A stretch of DNA of 16,558 nucleotides from Gammaproteobacteria bacterium (GCA_020027415.1 JAHRAW010000091.1:1-16558), one strand, 5' to 3'; counted from the first letter of the stretch, positions 7,028 to 15,769 are shown. Numbers and translations: made by a program. Notes: generated by a model from the sequence alone, not told the origin.

Positions 7028-10000
7028 ATGAGCGCTGCGTTTGTCCATCTTCATGTCCATTCGGAATACTCGTTGGCGGATGGCATCGTGCGCCTGCAGC
7101 CGCTGATTGCGAGTTCAGTGGAATACGGCTTGCCGGCGGTCGCCTTGACCGACTTGTCCAATGTGCATGGCGCGGTTAAATTTTACCGCGCGTGTTTAGT
7201 CGGCGGCGTGAAGCCGCTGATTGGTTGTGATGTGTGGGTGGAAAATCCGCTGATGGCGGAGCAAGCCGAACGCATGATTGTGTTGTGCTGCAACTATCCA
7301 GGCTATCGCAACCTGAGCAAGTTTCTAACCAACGCCTATCTGCGCGGACCGCGCAAAGGCAAGGTGGTCGTTGCGTGGTCGGATTTGCAAGCCATGCACG
7401 ACGGCTTGTTGGTGTTGTTTGATGAGCGGGAAGGACCGCTCGCCAATTCGTTGCGACAAGCGAATCCCGGCGTTAGCGCGCCGCTCATTGAAAAATACCA
7501 GCAGTTGCTCGGCGACCGATTGTATTTTCAAATTAGCCGCGTGGGATATCCGGGCGAGCATGATTACATTCGTCAAGCGAGTCAATTGGCGGCCGCGCAC
7601 GGGGTCGGTTTGGTGGCGACCAATCGGGTTCAGTTCCTCGCGGCACAGGAATTTGATGCGCACGAAATCCGCGTGTGCATCAATGATGGGCGGGTGTTGC
7701 AAGACAACCGCCGCGCGCGCCGCTTCACGCCGCAGCAGTATCTGCGCACCGCCACCGAGATGGCTGAGTTGTTCGCCGACCTGCCGGAAGCGATTGACAA
7801 CACCGTGGAAATCGCCCGGCGGTGCAATTTGTTTCTCAATTTTAATGAAAACTTCTTGCCGGCGTATCCGGATGCCGGCGATGAATCCATGGAACAGGTC
7901 TTGGGTCGGCAAGCCGAACAAGGATTATGCAAGCGGTTGGGGGTTGAGCGATTGTATGCGGAGGACGGCAACGCGCGGGTCGGCGAACCTTATATCGCGC
8001 GCCTCAAACATGAATTGGAGGTCATCGCAAAAATGGGTTTTGCGGGATATTTTTTGATCGTGGCGGATTTTATACGCTGGTCCAAAAGCAACGATATTCC
8101 AGTGGGTCCGGGCCGGGGTTCCGGCGCCGGTTCGTTAGTCGCGTGGGCGACCGGCATCACCGAACTGGATCCGCTGCGCTACGATTTGCTGTTTGAGCGT
8201 TTCCTCAACTTGCAACGCGTGTCGCTGCCGGATTTTGATATTGATTTTTGCGTTGAAGGTCGCGACCGCGTAATTGAATATGTCGCCGAACGCTACGGTC
8301 GCGCGCATGTGGCGCAAATCATCACCTTCGGCACCATGGCGGCAAAGGCGGTGGTCAGGGATGTCGGGCGCGTGATGGGAATGCCGTATGGCTTCGTCGA
8401 TCAAGTGGCGAAACTGATTCCGTTTGAACTTGGCATGACTTTGCAAAAAGCCCTGAAACAAGAAGAACCGCTCAGTCAACGCTACCGCGAAGAAAGCGAG
8501 ATACAAGAGTTGATTGACAACGCGATGCAACTGGAGGGCATCGCGCGCAACGCCGGCAAACACGCCGGCGGGGTGGTCATCGCGCCGCGCGCGTTAACCG
8601 AATACACGCCGCTGTATGCGGACACCCGCTTGAGTCAAGCGATCACCCAATTGGACAAGGATGATCTGGAAGCGATTGGCTTGGTGAAGTTTGATTTTCT
8701 TGGGCTGCGCACGCTGACCATCATCCAATTGGCGGTCAAGATGATCAATCGGCAGCATCGCCGCGAGCACAAGCCGTTGTTGGATATGGAGGCGACGCCG
8801 CTTGACGACCGCGATACTTTTGAGTTGATTTGCAACGGTCGCACGACTGCGATCTTTCAACTTGAATCACGCGGCATCAAAGAATTAATCATGCGTCTGC
8901 AACCGGATAAGTTTGATGATTTGGTGGCGTTGGTGGCGTTGTATCGCCCCGGCCCGTTGCAATCCGGCATGGTGGATGATTTCATCAAGCGCAAGCACGG
9001 GCGGGAGCGAATCACCTATCCGCATGCCGACATCGCGCCGATTCTTGAACCGACTTATGGGGTGATTCTGTATCAAGAACAGGTGATGCAAATTGCGCAA
9101 GTGCTCGCCGGCTACACCTTCGGCGACTCCGATTTATTGCGCGCGGCGATGGGCAAGAAGAAAGCCAAAGAAATGGCGGAGCAACGCGCCGTCTTCAAAA
9201 ACGGCGCGGTCAAACGCGGCGTCAAGCCTCATGTCGCCACGCAGATCTTTGATCTCATGGAAAAATTCGCCGGCTATGGATTCAACAAATCGCATTCGGT
9301 CGCCTATGCGTTGATCGCCTACCACACCGCGTGGTTGAAAGCCCATCACCCAGCCGCCTACATGGCGGCGACGCTGTCCGCCGAATTGCAAAACACCGAC
9401 AAAGTGGTGTTGCTGTTGGCGGACTGCAACGAAATGAAACTGAAAGTGTTGCCGCCCAACATCAACACCTGCGGACACGGCTTCCGCTCGCTGGATGAGC
9501 GCACCATTCTGTACGGGATGAGCGCGGTGAAAGGCGTGGGCAAGACCGTCAGCGACGGCATTGAAAACGAACGCGAGCGCAACGGTCTATTTAAAGACTT
9601 GTTTGATTTCTGCGCGCGCTTGGAGGCGCGCACTTTCAGCAAGCGGGTGTTGGAGGCGCTGATTAAAAGCGGCGCGATGGACGTTCTCGGCGTGCACCGC
9701 GCGGCGTTGATGGCGGATATCGGCAAAGCCGCGCAGGCCGCTGAACAGCAACAAACCAGTCGGCAGGCCGGGCAGCGCGAGATGTTCGGCAAGGTGGAAG
9801 CCTCTCGGGTGCAACCCGCCAGTCAGCGAGTCACGCCATGGAACGAGCAACAAATACTGAGCGCCGAGAAAGAAACCTTGGGGCTTTATTTAAGCGGTCA
9901 TCCCTACACCCGCTACCAAGCCGAGTTGGCGGAGGTGGCGCAGCAGAATGTCGGCGGCCTGGATTTGCGCCGACCGAAAGTCGGCGCCTTCGCCGGCCTG

Positions 10001-10558
10001 GTCATGTCGCTGCGGGCGATCAACACGCGGCGCGGAAAAATGGGTTTTGTTTTTTTGGAAAACGCCACCGAACGCGTGGAAGTCATTCTGTATGCGGAGC
10101 AGTTCAAACTCTACCGGGCGATGCTGCAAAAGGGCAATGTGTTAGTTGTGCATGGCGAATTTGACGCCGATGATTTCACCGGCGGCGTGCAGATGCGCGC
10201 AGAGAGCGTCGCCGACATTGACACCTTCCGCAAGGCTTGCCTGCGGCGACTGCGGCTGACTCTGTTGGAGGAGCGCTTGAACGGCGATTGCATGCAAAAC
10301 ATTCGCCGCATCCTCGCCGACAACCGCGGCGGACCGGTTAAGGTTGCGGTGCATTATCGGCGCACCAGCGGCGAAACCGGAACCTTAAAATTAGGCGGCG
10401 ATTGGATGGTTCATCCGACCCAGCCGTTGTTGGATGAGTTAACCAATCTAATCGGCGGCGACAATCTTAACTTTCAATATGAAACCGCCAGATTGGAAAA
10501 AGCGCCCGCAAAATCATCGCGCAACGGGCAACGCTTGCGGCATAAATTAAGCGGTTGA
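7028..10558 (+). CDS. dnaE: DNA polymerase III subunit alpha
   Basis: DnaE is the replicative polymerase. The 1176-residue product (E. coli: 1160) aligns along its whole length. The N-terminal PHP domain has HLHVHS at residues 7-12, but the His of the TDHGN motif in metal-binding PHP domains is Leu43, so proofreading activity there is doubtful. GPGRGSGAGS sits at 360-369. Catalytic aspartates are Asp402 and Asp404 in PDFDIDF and Asp556 in KFDFLGLRTL. The beta-clamp motif is QREMF at 916-920, like E. coli QADMF. An OB fold starts near residue 985, followed by the tau-binding C-terminal region. The ATG at 7028 precedes the first PHP strand. No intein is present. accA, the E. coli neighbour, does not follow. 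Confidence 0.98.
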   Translation: MSAAFVHLHVHSEYSLADGIVRLQPLIASSVEYGLPAVALTDLSNVHGAVKFYRACLVGGVKPLIGCDVWVENPLMAEQAERMIVLCCNYPGYRNLSKFLTNAYLRGPRKGKVVVAWSDLQAMHDGLLVLFDEREGPLANSLRQANPGVSAPLIEKYQQLLGDRLYFQISRVGYPGEHDYIRQASQLAAAHGVGLVATNRVQFLAAQEFDAHEIRVCINDGRVLQDNRRARRFTPQQYLRTATEMAELFADLPEAIDNTVEIARRCNLFLNFNENFLPAYPDAGDESMEQVLGRQAEQGLCKRLGVERLYAEDGNARVGEPYIARLKHELEVIAKMGFAGYFLIVADFIRWSKSNDIPVGPGRGSGAGSLVAWATGITELDPLRYDLLFERFLNLQRVSLPDFDIDFCVEGRDRVIEYVAERYGRAHVAQIITFGTMAAKAVVRDVGRVMGMPYGFVDQVAKLIPFELGMTLQKALKQEEPLSQRYREESEIQELIDNAMQLEGIARNAGKHAGGVVIAPRALTEYTPLYADTRLSQAITQLDKDDLEAIGLVKFDFLGLRTLTIIQLAVKMINRQHRREHKPLLDMEATPLDDRDTFELICNGRTTAIFQLESRGIKELIMRLQPDKFDDLVALVALYRPGPLQSGMVDDFIKRKHGRERITYPHADIAPILEPTYGVILYQEQVMQIAQVLAGYTFGDSDLLRAAMGKKKAKEMAEQRAVFKNGAVKRGVKPHVATQIFDLMEKFAGYGFNKSHSVAYALIAYHTAWLKAHHPAAYMAATLSAELQNTDKVVLLLADCNEMKLKVLPPNINTCGHGFRSLDERTILYGMSAVKGVGKTVSDGIENERERNGLFKDLFDFCARLEARTFSKRVLEALIKSGAMDVLGVHRAALMADIGKAAQAAEQQQTSRQAGQREMFGKVEASRVQPASQRVTPWNEQQILSAEKETLGLYLSGHPYTRYQAELAEVAQQNVGGLDLRRPKVGAFAGLVMSLRAINTRRGKMGFVFLENATERVEVILYAEQFKLYRAMLQKGNVLVVHGEFDADDFTGGVQMRAESVADIDTFRKACLRRLRLTLLEERLNGDCMQNIRRILADNRGGPVKVAVHYRRTSGETGTLKLGGDWMVHPTQPLLDELTNLIGGDNLNFQYETARLEKAPAKSSRNGQRLRHKLSG

Positions 10559-10620
10559 GCCGGGTTGCGTTGGTTGCGGCGGCGCAAGTCACTCAGATCA
10601 ATCAGATCACTCAACCGCTT
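10549..10620. repeat. 11-bp inverted repeat at the convergent dnaE / oxidoreductase ends
   Basis: AAGCGGTTGAG (10549-10559) and CTCAACCGCTT (10610-10620) are exact reverse complements. The first arm contains the dnaE stop codon, and the second abuts the stop of the opposite gene. Inside the 50-nt interval a second hairpin, TTGCG-GCGG-CGCAA (10574-10587), and a 9-bp tandem pair built on TCAGATCA (10593-10610) are seen. It may be a bidirectional transcription end, but no T-run follows on either strand. Confidence 0.5.
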
Positions 10621-12661
10621 TTATCCATACCGCAGTGTCGTGGAACGCGGCGCCGCCGTTGGGGGCGGTTGGGGCCGCGCTGATTAATAAATTGATGCCG
10701 ATGCCTTCCGGGAAAGCGGCCGCGGGCCAGATGCCTTCCACCACCACAGTATCCACTTGCGTGTTTGCCAGATATTTGGCGGTGACCGTGACGCTGCCGC
10801 GTTGATTGCCGACTTTGACTTTTTGCCCGTCGTTAACGCCGAATTTTTTCGCGGTGGCGGGGTTAATTTTCAGTTGCGGTTGTTTCTGATATTGGATGGA
10901 CGAGGGAGATTGATTGAAGGTGCTGTTGAGATAGCCGCGCGCCGGCGCCGCCACCAACCGCAACGGATGCGCGCGCGAGGGGTTGTCAATGACATCCCAA
11001 TGGTCGGGCAGCTCGGGCATGCCGTGCGCATAGGGACCCAGCTCCGACCACTGCGGGGCGAAGCGAAACTTTTTATCCGCCCAGTGAAACCCGTCCAGAA
11101 AATGTGCGCGTTCAAACGACGGCGCGCAGTCCAGAAAGTGTCGGTTGGTAAATGATTCTCGGGGCGGATAAGCCGAACGTTCCAGTGTTTGATCCACCAG
11201 TTCCAGTTCGCTGAGCGCAAAGCCAAGGTGCTCGGCGCCTAAGCGTTTGCCCAACGCGCTGATGACTTCATGATTGGAGCGGCACTGGCGCGGCGGCGCG
11301 ATCATTTTTTCGCCGACTTGTAAAAAGGTATGCCCATAACTGCGATACAAATCGCTGTGTTCCACGAACATGGTCGCCGGCAGAATCAAATCGGCAAGCA
11401 TGGCGGTTTCCGTCAAAAACTGTTCATGCACGCAAACGAATAAATCCTCGCGCTCCAAGCCGCGCTTGACGGCCGCGAGCTCCGGCGCCACCAACATCGG
11501 GTTGGTGTTTTGAATCAGCATGGCGGTGACCGGGGGACCGTTTTGTAACGCGCTTGGGTCGCCGCACAAAATCGGACCAATTAACGACATATCCAAACTG
11601 CGCGCGCGCGGTTTTTTCACCTCCGATCCTTGAATCAATTGTTCATCCACATGAAACGAGTCGGAAGTGGCGAGCAGCGCGCCGCCGCCGAGGTGTTGCC
11701 AAGCGCCGCTCACCACCGGCAGGCAGGAAACCGCGTGAATGTTGACCGCGCCGTTTCGGCATCGTGAAAAACCAATTCCTAAGCGGATGTAACTTTTTTT
11801 GGCGCCGCCGTATAAGTGCGCGAACTGCGTAATTTGGCGAGCCTCAAGACCGGTGATCTGCGCCGCCCATGCTGGGCTGCGGGTGCGCAGGTGTGATTCC
11901 AGACGGTCGGCGTCGCGGCTGTATTTGGCGAGGTAGTCGCGGTCGGCGTAGACGTGCTTGAACAGCACATGCATGACCGCGCAAGCAAGCGCGCCATCGG
12001 TTCCCGGGCGCGGCGCCAGATGCAGGTCGGCGATTTTGGCGGTGGCGGTTTGGTACGGGTCAATGACCACCAATTTTGCGCCGCGGCGGCGCGCTTTGCG
12101 CACATGGTGCATCACATTAATTTGCGTGGCGGCGGCGTTGCAACCCCAAATCACGATCAAATCGCTGTGCGCCATTTCGCGACCATCGGCGCCGAGTAGC
12201 GCGCCGTGCCCGGCGTTCCAGCCGTCGTAGGCGATTTGTGTGCAGATGGTTTTGCTCAAACCGGAATAGCCCATCGCGTTGCTCAGGCGAATAATCCCAT
12301 CCCGTTGCACCAGCCCCATGGTGCCGCCGTAGTAGTAGGGCCACACCGCTTCGGCGCCGAACTGGTCGGCCGCGGCGCTGAATTTTTCGCTCACCCAGTC
12401 AAGCGCTTGCGCCCACTCAATGGGCGCGAAAGTCGCCGGGTCGGCTTTGGCGGAAGTGCGCCGCAGCGGATGCGTCAGCCGCGCCGGGTGATGCACCCGT
12501 TCCGCATAGCGCGCCACCTTGGCGCAAATCACGCCGTCGGTATAGGGTTGCTGTTTTACGCCGCGCACCCTGCCGATTGTTGTCGGCGTCAGTTTTTCAA
12601 CTTCCAGCGCGCACGCCGAAGGGCAGTCGTGCGGACAAACACTGGTGTGCCATGTGCGCAT
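10607..12661 (-). CDS. Molybdopterin oxidoreductase family protein, [4Fe-4S], cytoplasmic
   Basis: This 684-residue protein belongs to the DMSO reductase superfamily (bis-molybdopterin enzymes). Its closest class appears to be the poorly characterised MopB_3-like proteins with a CPHDCPSAC start. The N-terminal cluster ligands are Cys9, Cys13, Cys17 and Cys46. Mo-cofactor domain motifs include YYGGTMG, LIVIWGCNAA and the MLIQNTNPM stretch. Cys140, in ICTQIAYDGW, sits about where superfamily members carry their Mo ligand, but I cannot confirm this. The C-terminal molybdopterin dinucleotide-binding domain covers about 565-684. There is no Tat signal, no in-frame TGA for selenocysteine and no adjacent electron-transfer or membrane subunit. 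The substrate is therefore unknown. It starts 8 nt after the ispG stop and is probably co-transcribed with it. Confidence 0.9.
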   Translation of the reverse strand: MRTWHTSVCPHDCPSACALEVEKLTPTTIGRVRGVKQQPYTDGVICAKVARYAERVHHPARLTHPLRRTSAKADPATFAPIEWAQALDWVSEKFSAAADQFGAEAVWPYYYGGTMGLVQRDGIIRLSNAMGYSGLSKTICTQIAYDGWNAGHGALLGADGREMAHSDLIVIWGCNAAATQINVMHHVRKARRRGAKLVVIDPYQTATAKIADLHLAPRPGTDGALACAVMHVLFKHVYADRDYLAKYSRDADRLESHLRTRSPAWAAQITGLEARQITQFAHLYGGAKKSYIRLGIGFSRCRNGAVNIHAVSCLPVVSGAWQHLGGGALLATSDSFHVDEQLIQGSEVKKPRARSLDMSLIGPILCGDPSALQNGPPVTAMLIQNTNPMLVAPELAAVKRGLEREDLFVCVHEQFLTETAMLADLILPATMFVEHSDLYRSYGHTFLQVGEKMIAPPRQCRSNHEVISALGKRLGAEHLGFALSELELVDQTLERSAYPPRESFTNRHFLDCAPSFERAHFLDGFHWADKKFRFAPQWSELGPYAHGMPELPDHWDVIDNPSRAHPLRLVAAPARGYLNSTFNQSPSSIQYQKQPQLKINPATAKKFGVNDGQKVKVGNQRGSVTVTAKYLANTQVDTVVVEGIWPAAAFPEGIGINLLISAAPTAPNGGAAFHDTAVWIKAVE

Positions 12662-12669
12662 GAGATTGT

Positions 12670-13821
12670 TCAGGTTGTCGGGGCGTTGATTAGCGAAGCC
12701 AACTCTTCATCCAACCGCTCAAGAATCTGTTCGTATTTGAAAGCGCCCAACTTCTTGCCGCGCTTTTTTAGGTTGACATAGTTGGGGCCGCACCACAGCC
12801 CCAGGTCGGCGTCATCGGTTTCGCCGGGACCGTTCACGCGGCATCCCATCACCGCGATGGTGATTGCGTGTTGCTGCGCATATTGGGTGCGCTCCTTGAC
12901 CTGTTGCGCCAGTTCAATAAACGCTTCATTTTCCACCCGCGAACAACTCGGGCAACTGATTAAGTTTAACTGATTTTCTTTGAAATGCACCACCGTGCGC
13001 ACGCGCCCGGCGGCGATATCCGCCAACATCTTTTGCCCGGCGCTAATTTCCAAATGCTTTTGCGCGTGTGGCAGAGTTAGAGAAACGCGAACCGTGTCGC
13101 CGATTCCATAGCCGATTAATTGCTCAAAGGCGATGCTGGTTTTTTCAATGCCCGACGGCGGCATGCCGGCTTCGGTAACCCCCAAGTGCAACGGGATGTC
13201 CGGACGCGCCGCGGCAAACATGCGGTTCGCGTCAATGACCTTGCGCGGCGCGGAATCTTTGAGCGACACGCAGTATCGGGTAAAGCCCAACTGATCAAGC
13301 CATTCGCTGTGCTCCAGCGCGCTTTCCACCATCGGCAGAACCGAATCACGCGCGGCTGAGTCGCCGCCGCGCGCCGCCGCAAGTTTGTCCGGATCCACCG
13401 AGCCGGCGTTGACGCCGACGCGCAACGCGCAATCATGCCGCGCCGCGAGGTCCGCCAAATATGCAACTTTCTCTCGCCACGGTTTGTTCCGTTCATGGTG
13501 GTATAAATGCCCGGGGTTATAGCGAATTTTGTCCACATGCGGCGCCAACGTTTCCGCCAGTCGGTAGTTCTCTTGCAAATCCACGCTCAGGGTGGCATCC
13601 GATTGTTGTCGCAACGCGACGATTGCCGCCGCATCTTTTTTATGGTCGGCGGCGATACGAATGATGTCGGCGCCGGCTTGTTGCAGCGAACGCAGTTGTT
13701 GCAAGGTGGCGGGCACATCGGTGGTCTTTGTTGCGCACATGCTCTGCACGGCGATGGGATGCCCGTGGCCAATCGTGACCGAGCCGATTTTTACCGTGCG
13801 GGTTTGGTTGCGTTGAAGCAT
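12670..13821 (-). CDS. ispG: 4-hydroxy-3-methylbut-2-en-1-yl diphosphate synthase IspG
   Basis: IspG (GcpE) reductively converts MEcPP to HMBPP, the penultimate step of the MEP isoprenoid pathway, using a [4Fe-4S] cluster and an outside electron donor. The 383-residue product has a TIM-barrel part with IGSVTIGHGHPIAVQSM at residues 12-28. A C-terminal reductase domain has cluster ligands Cys290 and Cys293 in SCPSCSRVE, and Cys327 and Glu334 in GCRVNGPGE. The central segments SVDLQENYRLAE (79-90) and KIRYNPGHLYHHE (98-110), and the ending DLGLWCGPNYVNL, differ from E. coli IspG. They resemble, from memory, the planctomycete form. The usual gammaproteobacterial neighbours (rodZ, hisS) are absent. 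The function is secure; the origin is inferred. Confidence 0.95.
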   Translation of the reverse strand: MLQRNQTRTVKIGSVTIGHGHPIAVQSMCATKTTDVPATLQQLRSLQQAGADIIRIAADHKKDAAAIVALRQQSDATLSVDLQENYRLAETLAPHVDKIRYNPGHLYHHERNKPWREKVAYLADLAARHDCALRVGVNAGSVDPDKLAAARGGDSAARDSVLPMVESALEHSEWLDQLGFTRYCVSLKDSAPRKVIDANRMFAAARPDIPLHLGVTEAGMPPSGIEKTSIAFEQLIGYGIGDTVRVSLTLPHAQKHLEISAGQKMLADIAAGRVRTVVHFKENQLNLISCPSCSRVENEAFIELAQQVKERTQYAQQHAITIAVMGCRVNGPGETDDADLGLWCGPNYVNLKKRGKKLGAFKYEQILERLDEELASLINAPTT

Positions 13822-13920
13822 GATTTGGATATTGGCTGCGGCATGACAAGGACGCGATTATGGCAGAATGGTCGTCGCCGCGGTTGTTTTTGCGTGCGAC
13901 GAGACGCCCCGCGCTGTTTT

Positions 13921-13977
13921 ATGACGAGGCGAATATGACGAGGCGAATATGACGAGGAAAATATGACGAGGCAAAAT
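13921..13977 (+). repeat. Four 14-bp repeats, each with a start codon and Shine-Dalgarno; three coupled mini-ORFs
   Basis: The unit ATGACGAGGCGAAT occurs at 13921-13934 and 13935-13948, then as ATGACGAGGAAAAT at 13949-13962 and ATGACGAGGCAAAAT at 13963-13977. Each unit starts with ATG and contains GAGG ending 5 nt before the next ATG. The first three ATGs encode MTRRI, MTRRI and MTRKI. Each mini-ORF stops at a TGA overlapping the following ATG as ATGA. The fourth ATG opens the ligase frame. The array fills the ligase side of the 141-base divergent region with ispG. No clear -35/-10 pair was found for either gene there. Confidence 0.85.
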
Positions 13978-15753
13978 CCGGCGGCAGCGTTTCCGCCATC
14001 GCCTAATTTTTTGTTACAGTTGCAAGCCGACAAACCCCCCCGCGCATTCTACCACGCCATGACCCCGACCCTTGCAAAGTTGCTCGCCCATCACGCCCGC
14101 TATCGCTGCGAGCAAGTTGCGCTGGTGTTTGACGGACGCGAATACACGTTCGGAGAATTGCACTTGGAAGTCAAGCGTTTGGCGAACGCGTGGTTACAAT
14201 GCGGCTTGCGCAAAGGCGACAAGGTTGCCACCGTGTTGCCCAACTGCTTGGAGTTAATGACCGCTTACTGGGCGGCGGCGGTCAGCGGCATGGTGATTGT
14301 GCCGTGCAGCACGTTGCTGCGCCGCGGCGGTTTGGAAACTTTGTTGCGCGATTCCGACAGTGAATTGGTCATCGCGCACCACAGCCATGTGGCGGCGCTC
14401 GATTCCATGCGCGATGCGTTAACGCGGATTGCGCGCAATCGGTTCATCGTGAGCGGTTGTCGGCGCGCCCCGCATGGTTTTCAAACGTATGCGCAATTTA
14501 CTGCAAACGCCTCCACCGCCGAGTTGGCAGTGGACATTAACGGTGACGACCCGTACAACATCATGTATTCCAGCGGCACCACCGGCGCGCCGAAAGGAAT
14601 CGTGCATAGTCACTACATTCGCGCGATGTATTGCACTTTGTTTGCCAATGCTTGGCGCATGACTCCGGAAAGCGTGGTGCTGCACGCCGGCGCGCTGGTG
14701 TTTAACGGCGCCATGCTTGGTTTGATGCCATGGATGTATCTCGGTTGCCGCTATATCCTGCACCAAAGTTTCTGCGCTGAGCGCGTGCTGGAGGAAATCG
14801 CCGAGCAACGAGTCACGCACATCATATTGGTGCCGACGCAGATTATCGCGCTGCTCAACAGTCCGCAGTTTGCGCCGTCCAAGTTGGCTTCGTTGGAGAT
14901 GTTCGGCAGTCTCGGCGCGCCGTTGCACCGCGCTTATAAACAGCAAATCAACCGGTTGCTACCGAATCGGTTTTACGAACTATACGGCGTCACCGAAGGC
15001 TTCATGACCATTCTGGATAAAAATGATGCAGTGCGAAAAGCGGATTCGGTCGGCGCGCCGGCCGCCTTCACCGAAGTCTGCATCATGGATGAAAACGACC
15101 ATGCATGCGCGCGCGGCGACATCGGAGAAATTTGCGGGCGCGGACCATTGCTCATGCCGGGGTATTATCAGCAAGCGGAATGGACCGCGCAAGCCATGCG
15201 CAACAATTGGCTGCACTCCGGCGACCTCGGTTATATGGATGAAGACGGGTTTGTTTTTCTGGTGGATCGCAAGAAAGATATGATGGTCAGCGGCGGCGTC
15301 AATGTTTATCCCAAGGACATTGAGGAAGTGGTGGTGCAACATCCCCAAGTGAGCGAGGCGGCGGTGTTCGGGGTGGCCGATCAGAAATGGGGCGAGGCGG
15401 CGGTGGCGGCGGTGCGGTGCAAGCGCGAAGTGAACGCCGCCGAGTTAATCGCCTGGGTGAATCAGCGCGTGGACGCCAAATTCCAGCGCATTAAAGATGC
15501 GTGGGTGGTGGCGGAGTTCCCCCGCAATGTCGCCGGCAAAGTTCTCAAGCGCGAATTGCGCGCGCAGTATCAACCATGTTTATGCTGTCGGCACGAAATA
15601 TCCGCACAGCGCCCGCGCATCTGTCCGCTTTGTCGGCATGAATTTACCGGCAACGGTTGGGATGGCGTGGATGCGCATTGGCGCGCCAAGCATGAATCCG
15701 TTATGCAGTATGAACGCTTTTGGGAATCGCTGTGCGAACTGCATAAGAAGTAA
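13963..15753 (+). CDS. AMP-dependent acyl-CoA synthetase/ligase with a C-terminal Cys/His tail
   Basis: This ANL-superfamily enzyme should activate a carboxylic acid as acyl-AMP and transfer it to CoA; the substrate is not readable. Counted from 13963 (596 residues), the ATP-binding loop YSSGTTGAPKG is at 202-212 and YGVTEG follows in the centre. HSGDLGYMDEDG starts at 418, DRKKD is at 435-439 and the catalytic lysine is Lys526 in NVAGKVLKREL. Most relatives end shortly after that point. Here about 60 residues follow, with Cys539, Cys541, Cys542, Cys554, Cys557, His572 and His577, suggesting a zinc-binding tail. The ATG at 13963 has a good GAGG. However, homology begins near a second ATG at 14059, and the 32 residues between are Pro/Ala-rich, so the shorter start is a real alternative. 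Confidence 0.88.
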   Translation: MTRQNPAAAFPPSPNFLLQLQADKPPRAFYHAMTPTLAKLLAHHARYRCEQVALVFDGREYTFGELHLEVKRLANAWLQCGLRKGDKVATVLPNCLELMTAYWAAAVSGMVIVPCSTLLRRGGLETLLRDSDSELVIAHHSHVAALDSMRDALTRIARNRFIVSGCRRAPHGFQTYAQFTANASTAELAVDINGDDPYNIMYSSGTTGAPKGIVHSHYIRAMYCTLFANAWRMTPESVVLHAGALVFNGAMLGLMPWMYLGCRYILHQSFCAERVLEEIAEQRVTHIILVPTQIIALLNSPQFAPSKLASLEMFGSLGAPLHRAYKQQINRLLPNRFYELYGVTEGFMTILDKNDAVRKADSVGAPAAFTEVCIMDENDHACARGDIGEICGRGPLLMPGYYQQAEWTAQAMRNNWLHSGDLGYMDEDGFVFLVDRKKDMMVSGGVNVYPKDIEEVVVQHPQVSEAAVFGVADQKWGEAAVAAVRCKREVNAAELIAWVNQRVDAKFQRIKDAWVVAEFPRNVAGKVLKRELRAQYQPCLCCRHEISAQRPRICPLCRHEFTGNGWDGVDAHWRAKHESVMQYERFWESLCELHKK

Positions 15754-15769
15754 ATGCACAAAACGATAT

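Noticed and set aside
7028..10558. Intein or second gene within dnaE
   Set aside because: The protein aligns continuously with E. coli DnaE, and the extra length is spread over small insertions.
10607..12661. Selenocysteine enzyme of the formate dehydrogenase type
   Set aside because: The frame has no internal TGA, and the partner subunits typical of formate dehydrogenase are not encoded nearby.
13921..13977. 14-bp repeats as a CRISPR array or regulator iteron
   Set aside because: There are no spacers and the unit is too short for CRISPR. The ATG/GAGG content and ATGA overlaps fit a translation leader better.
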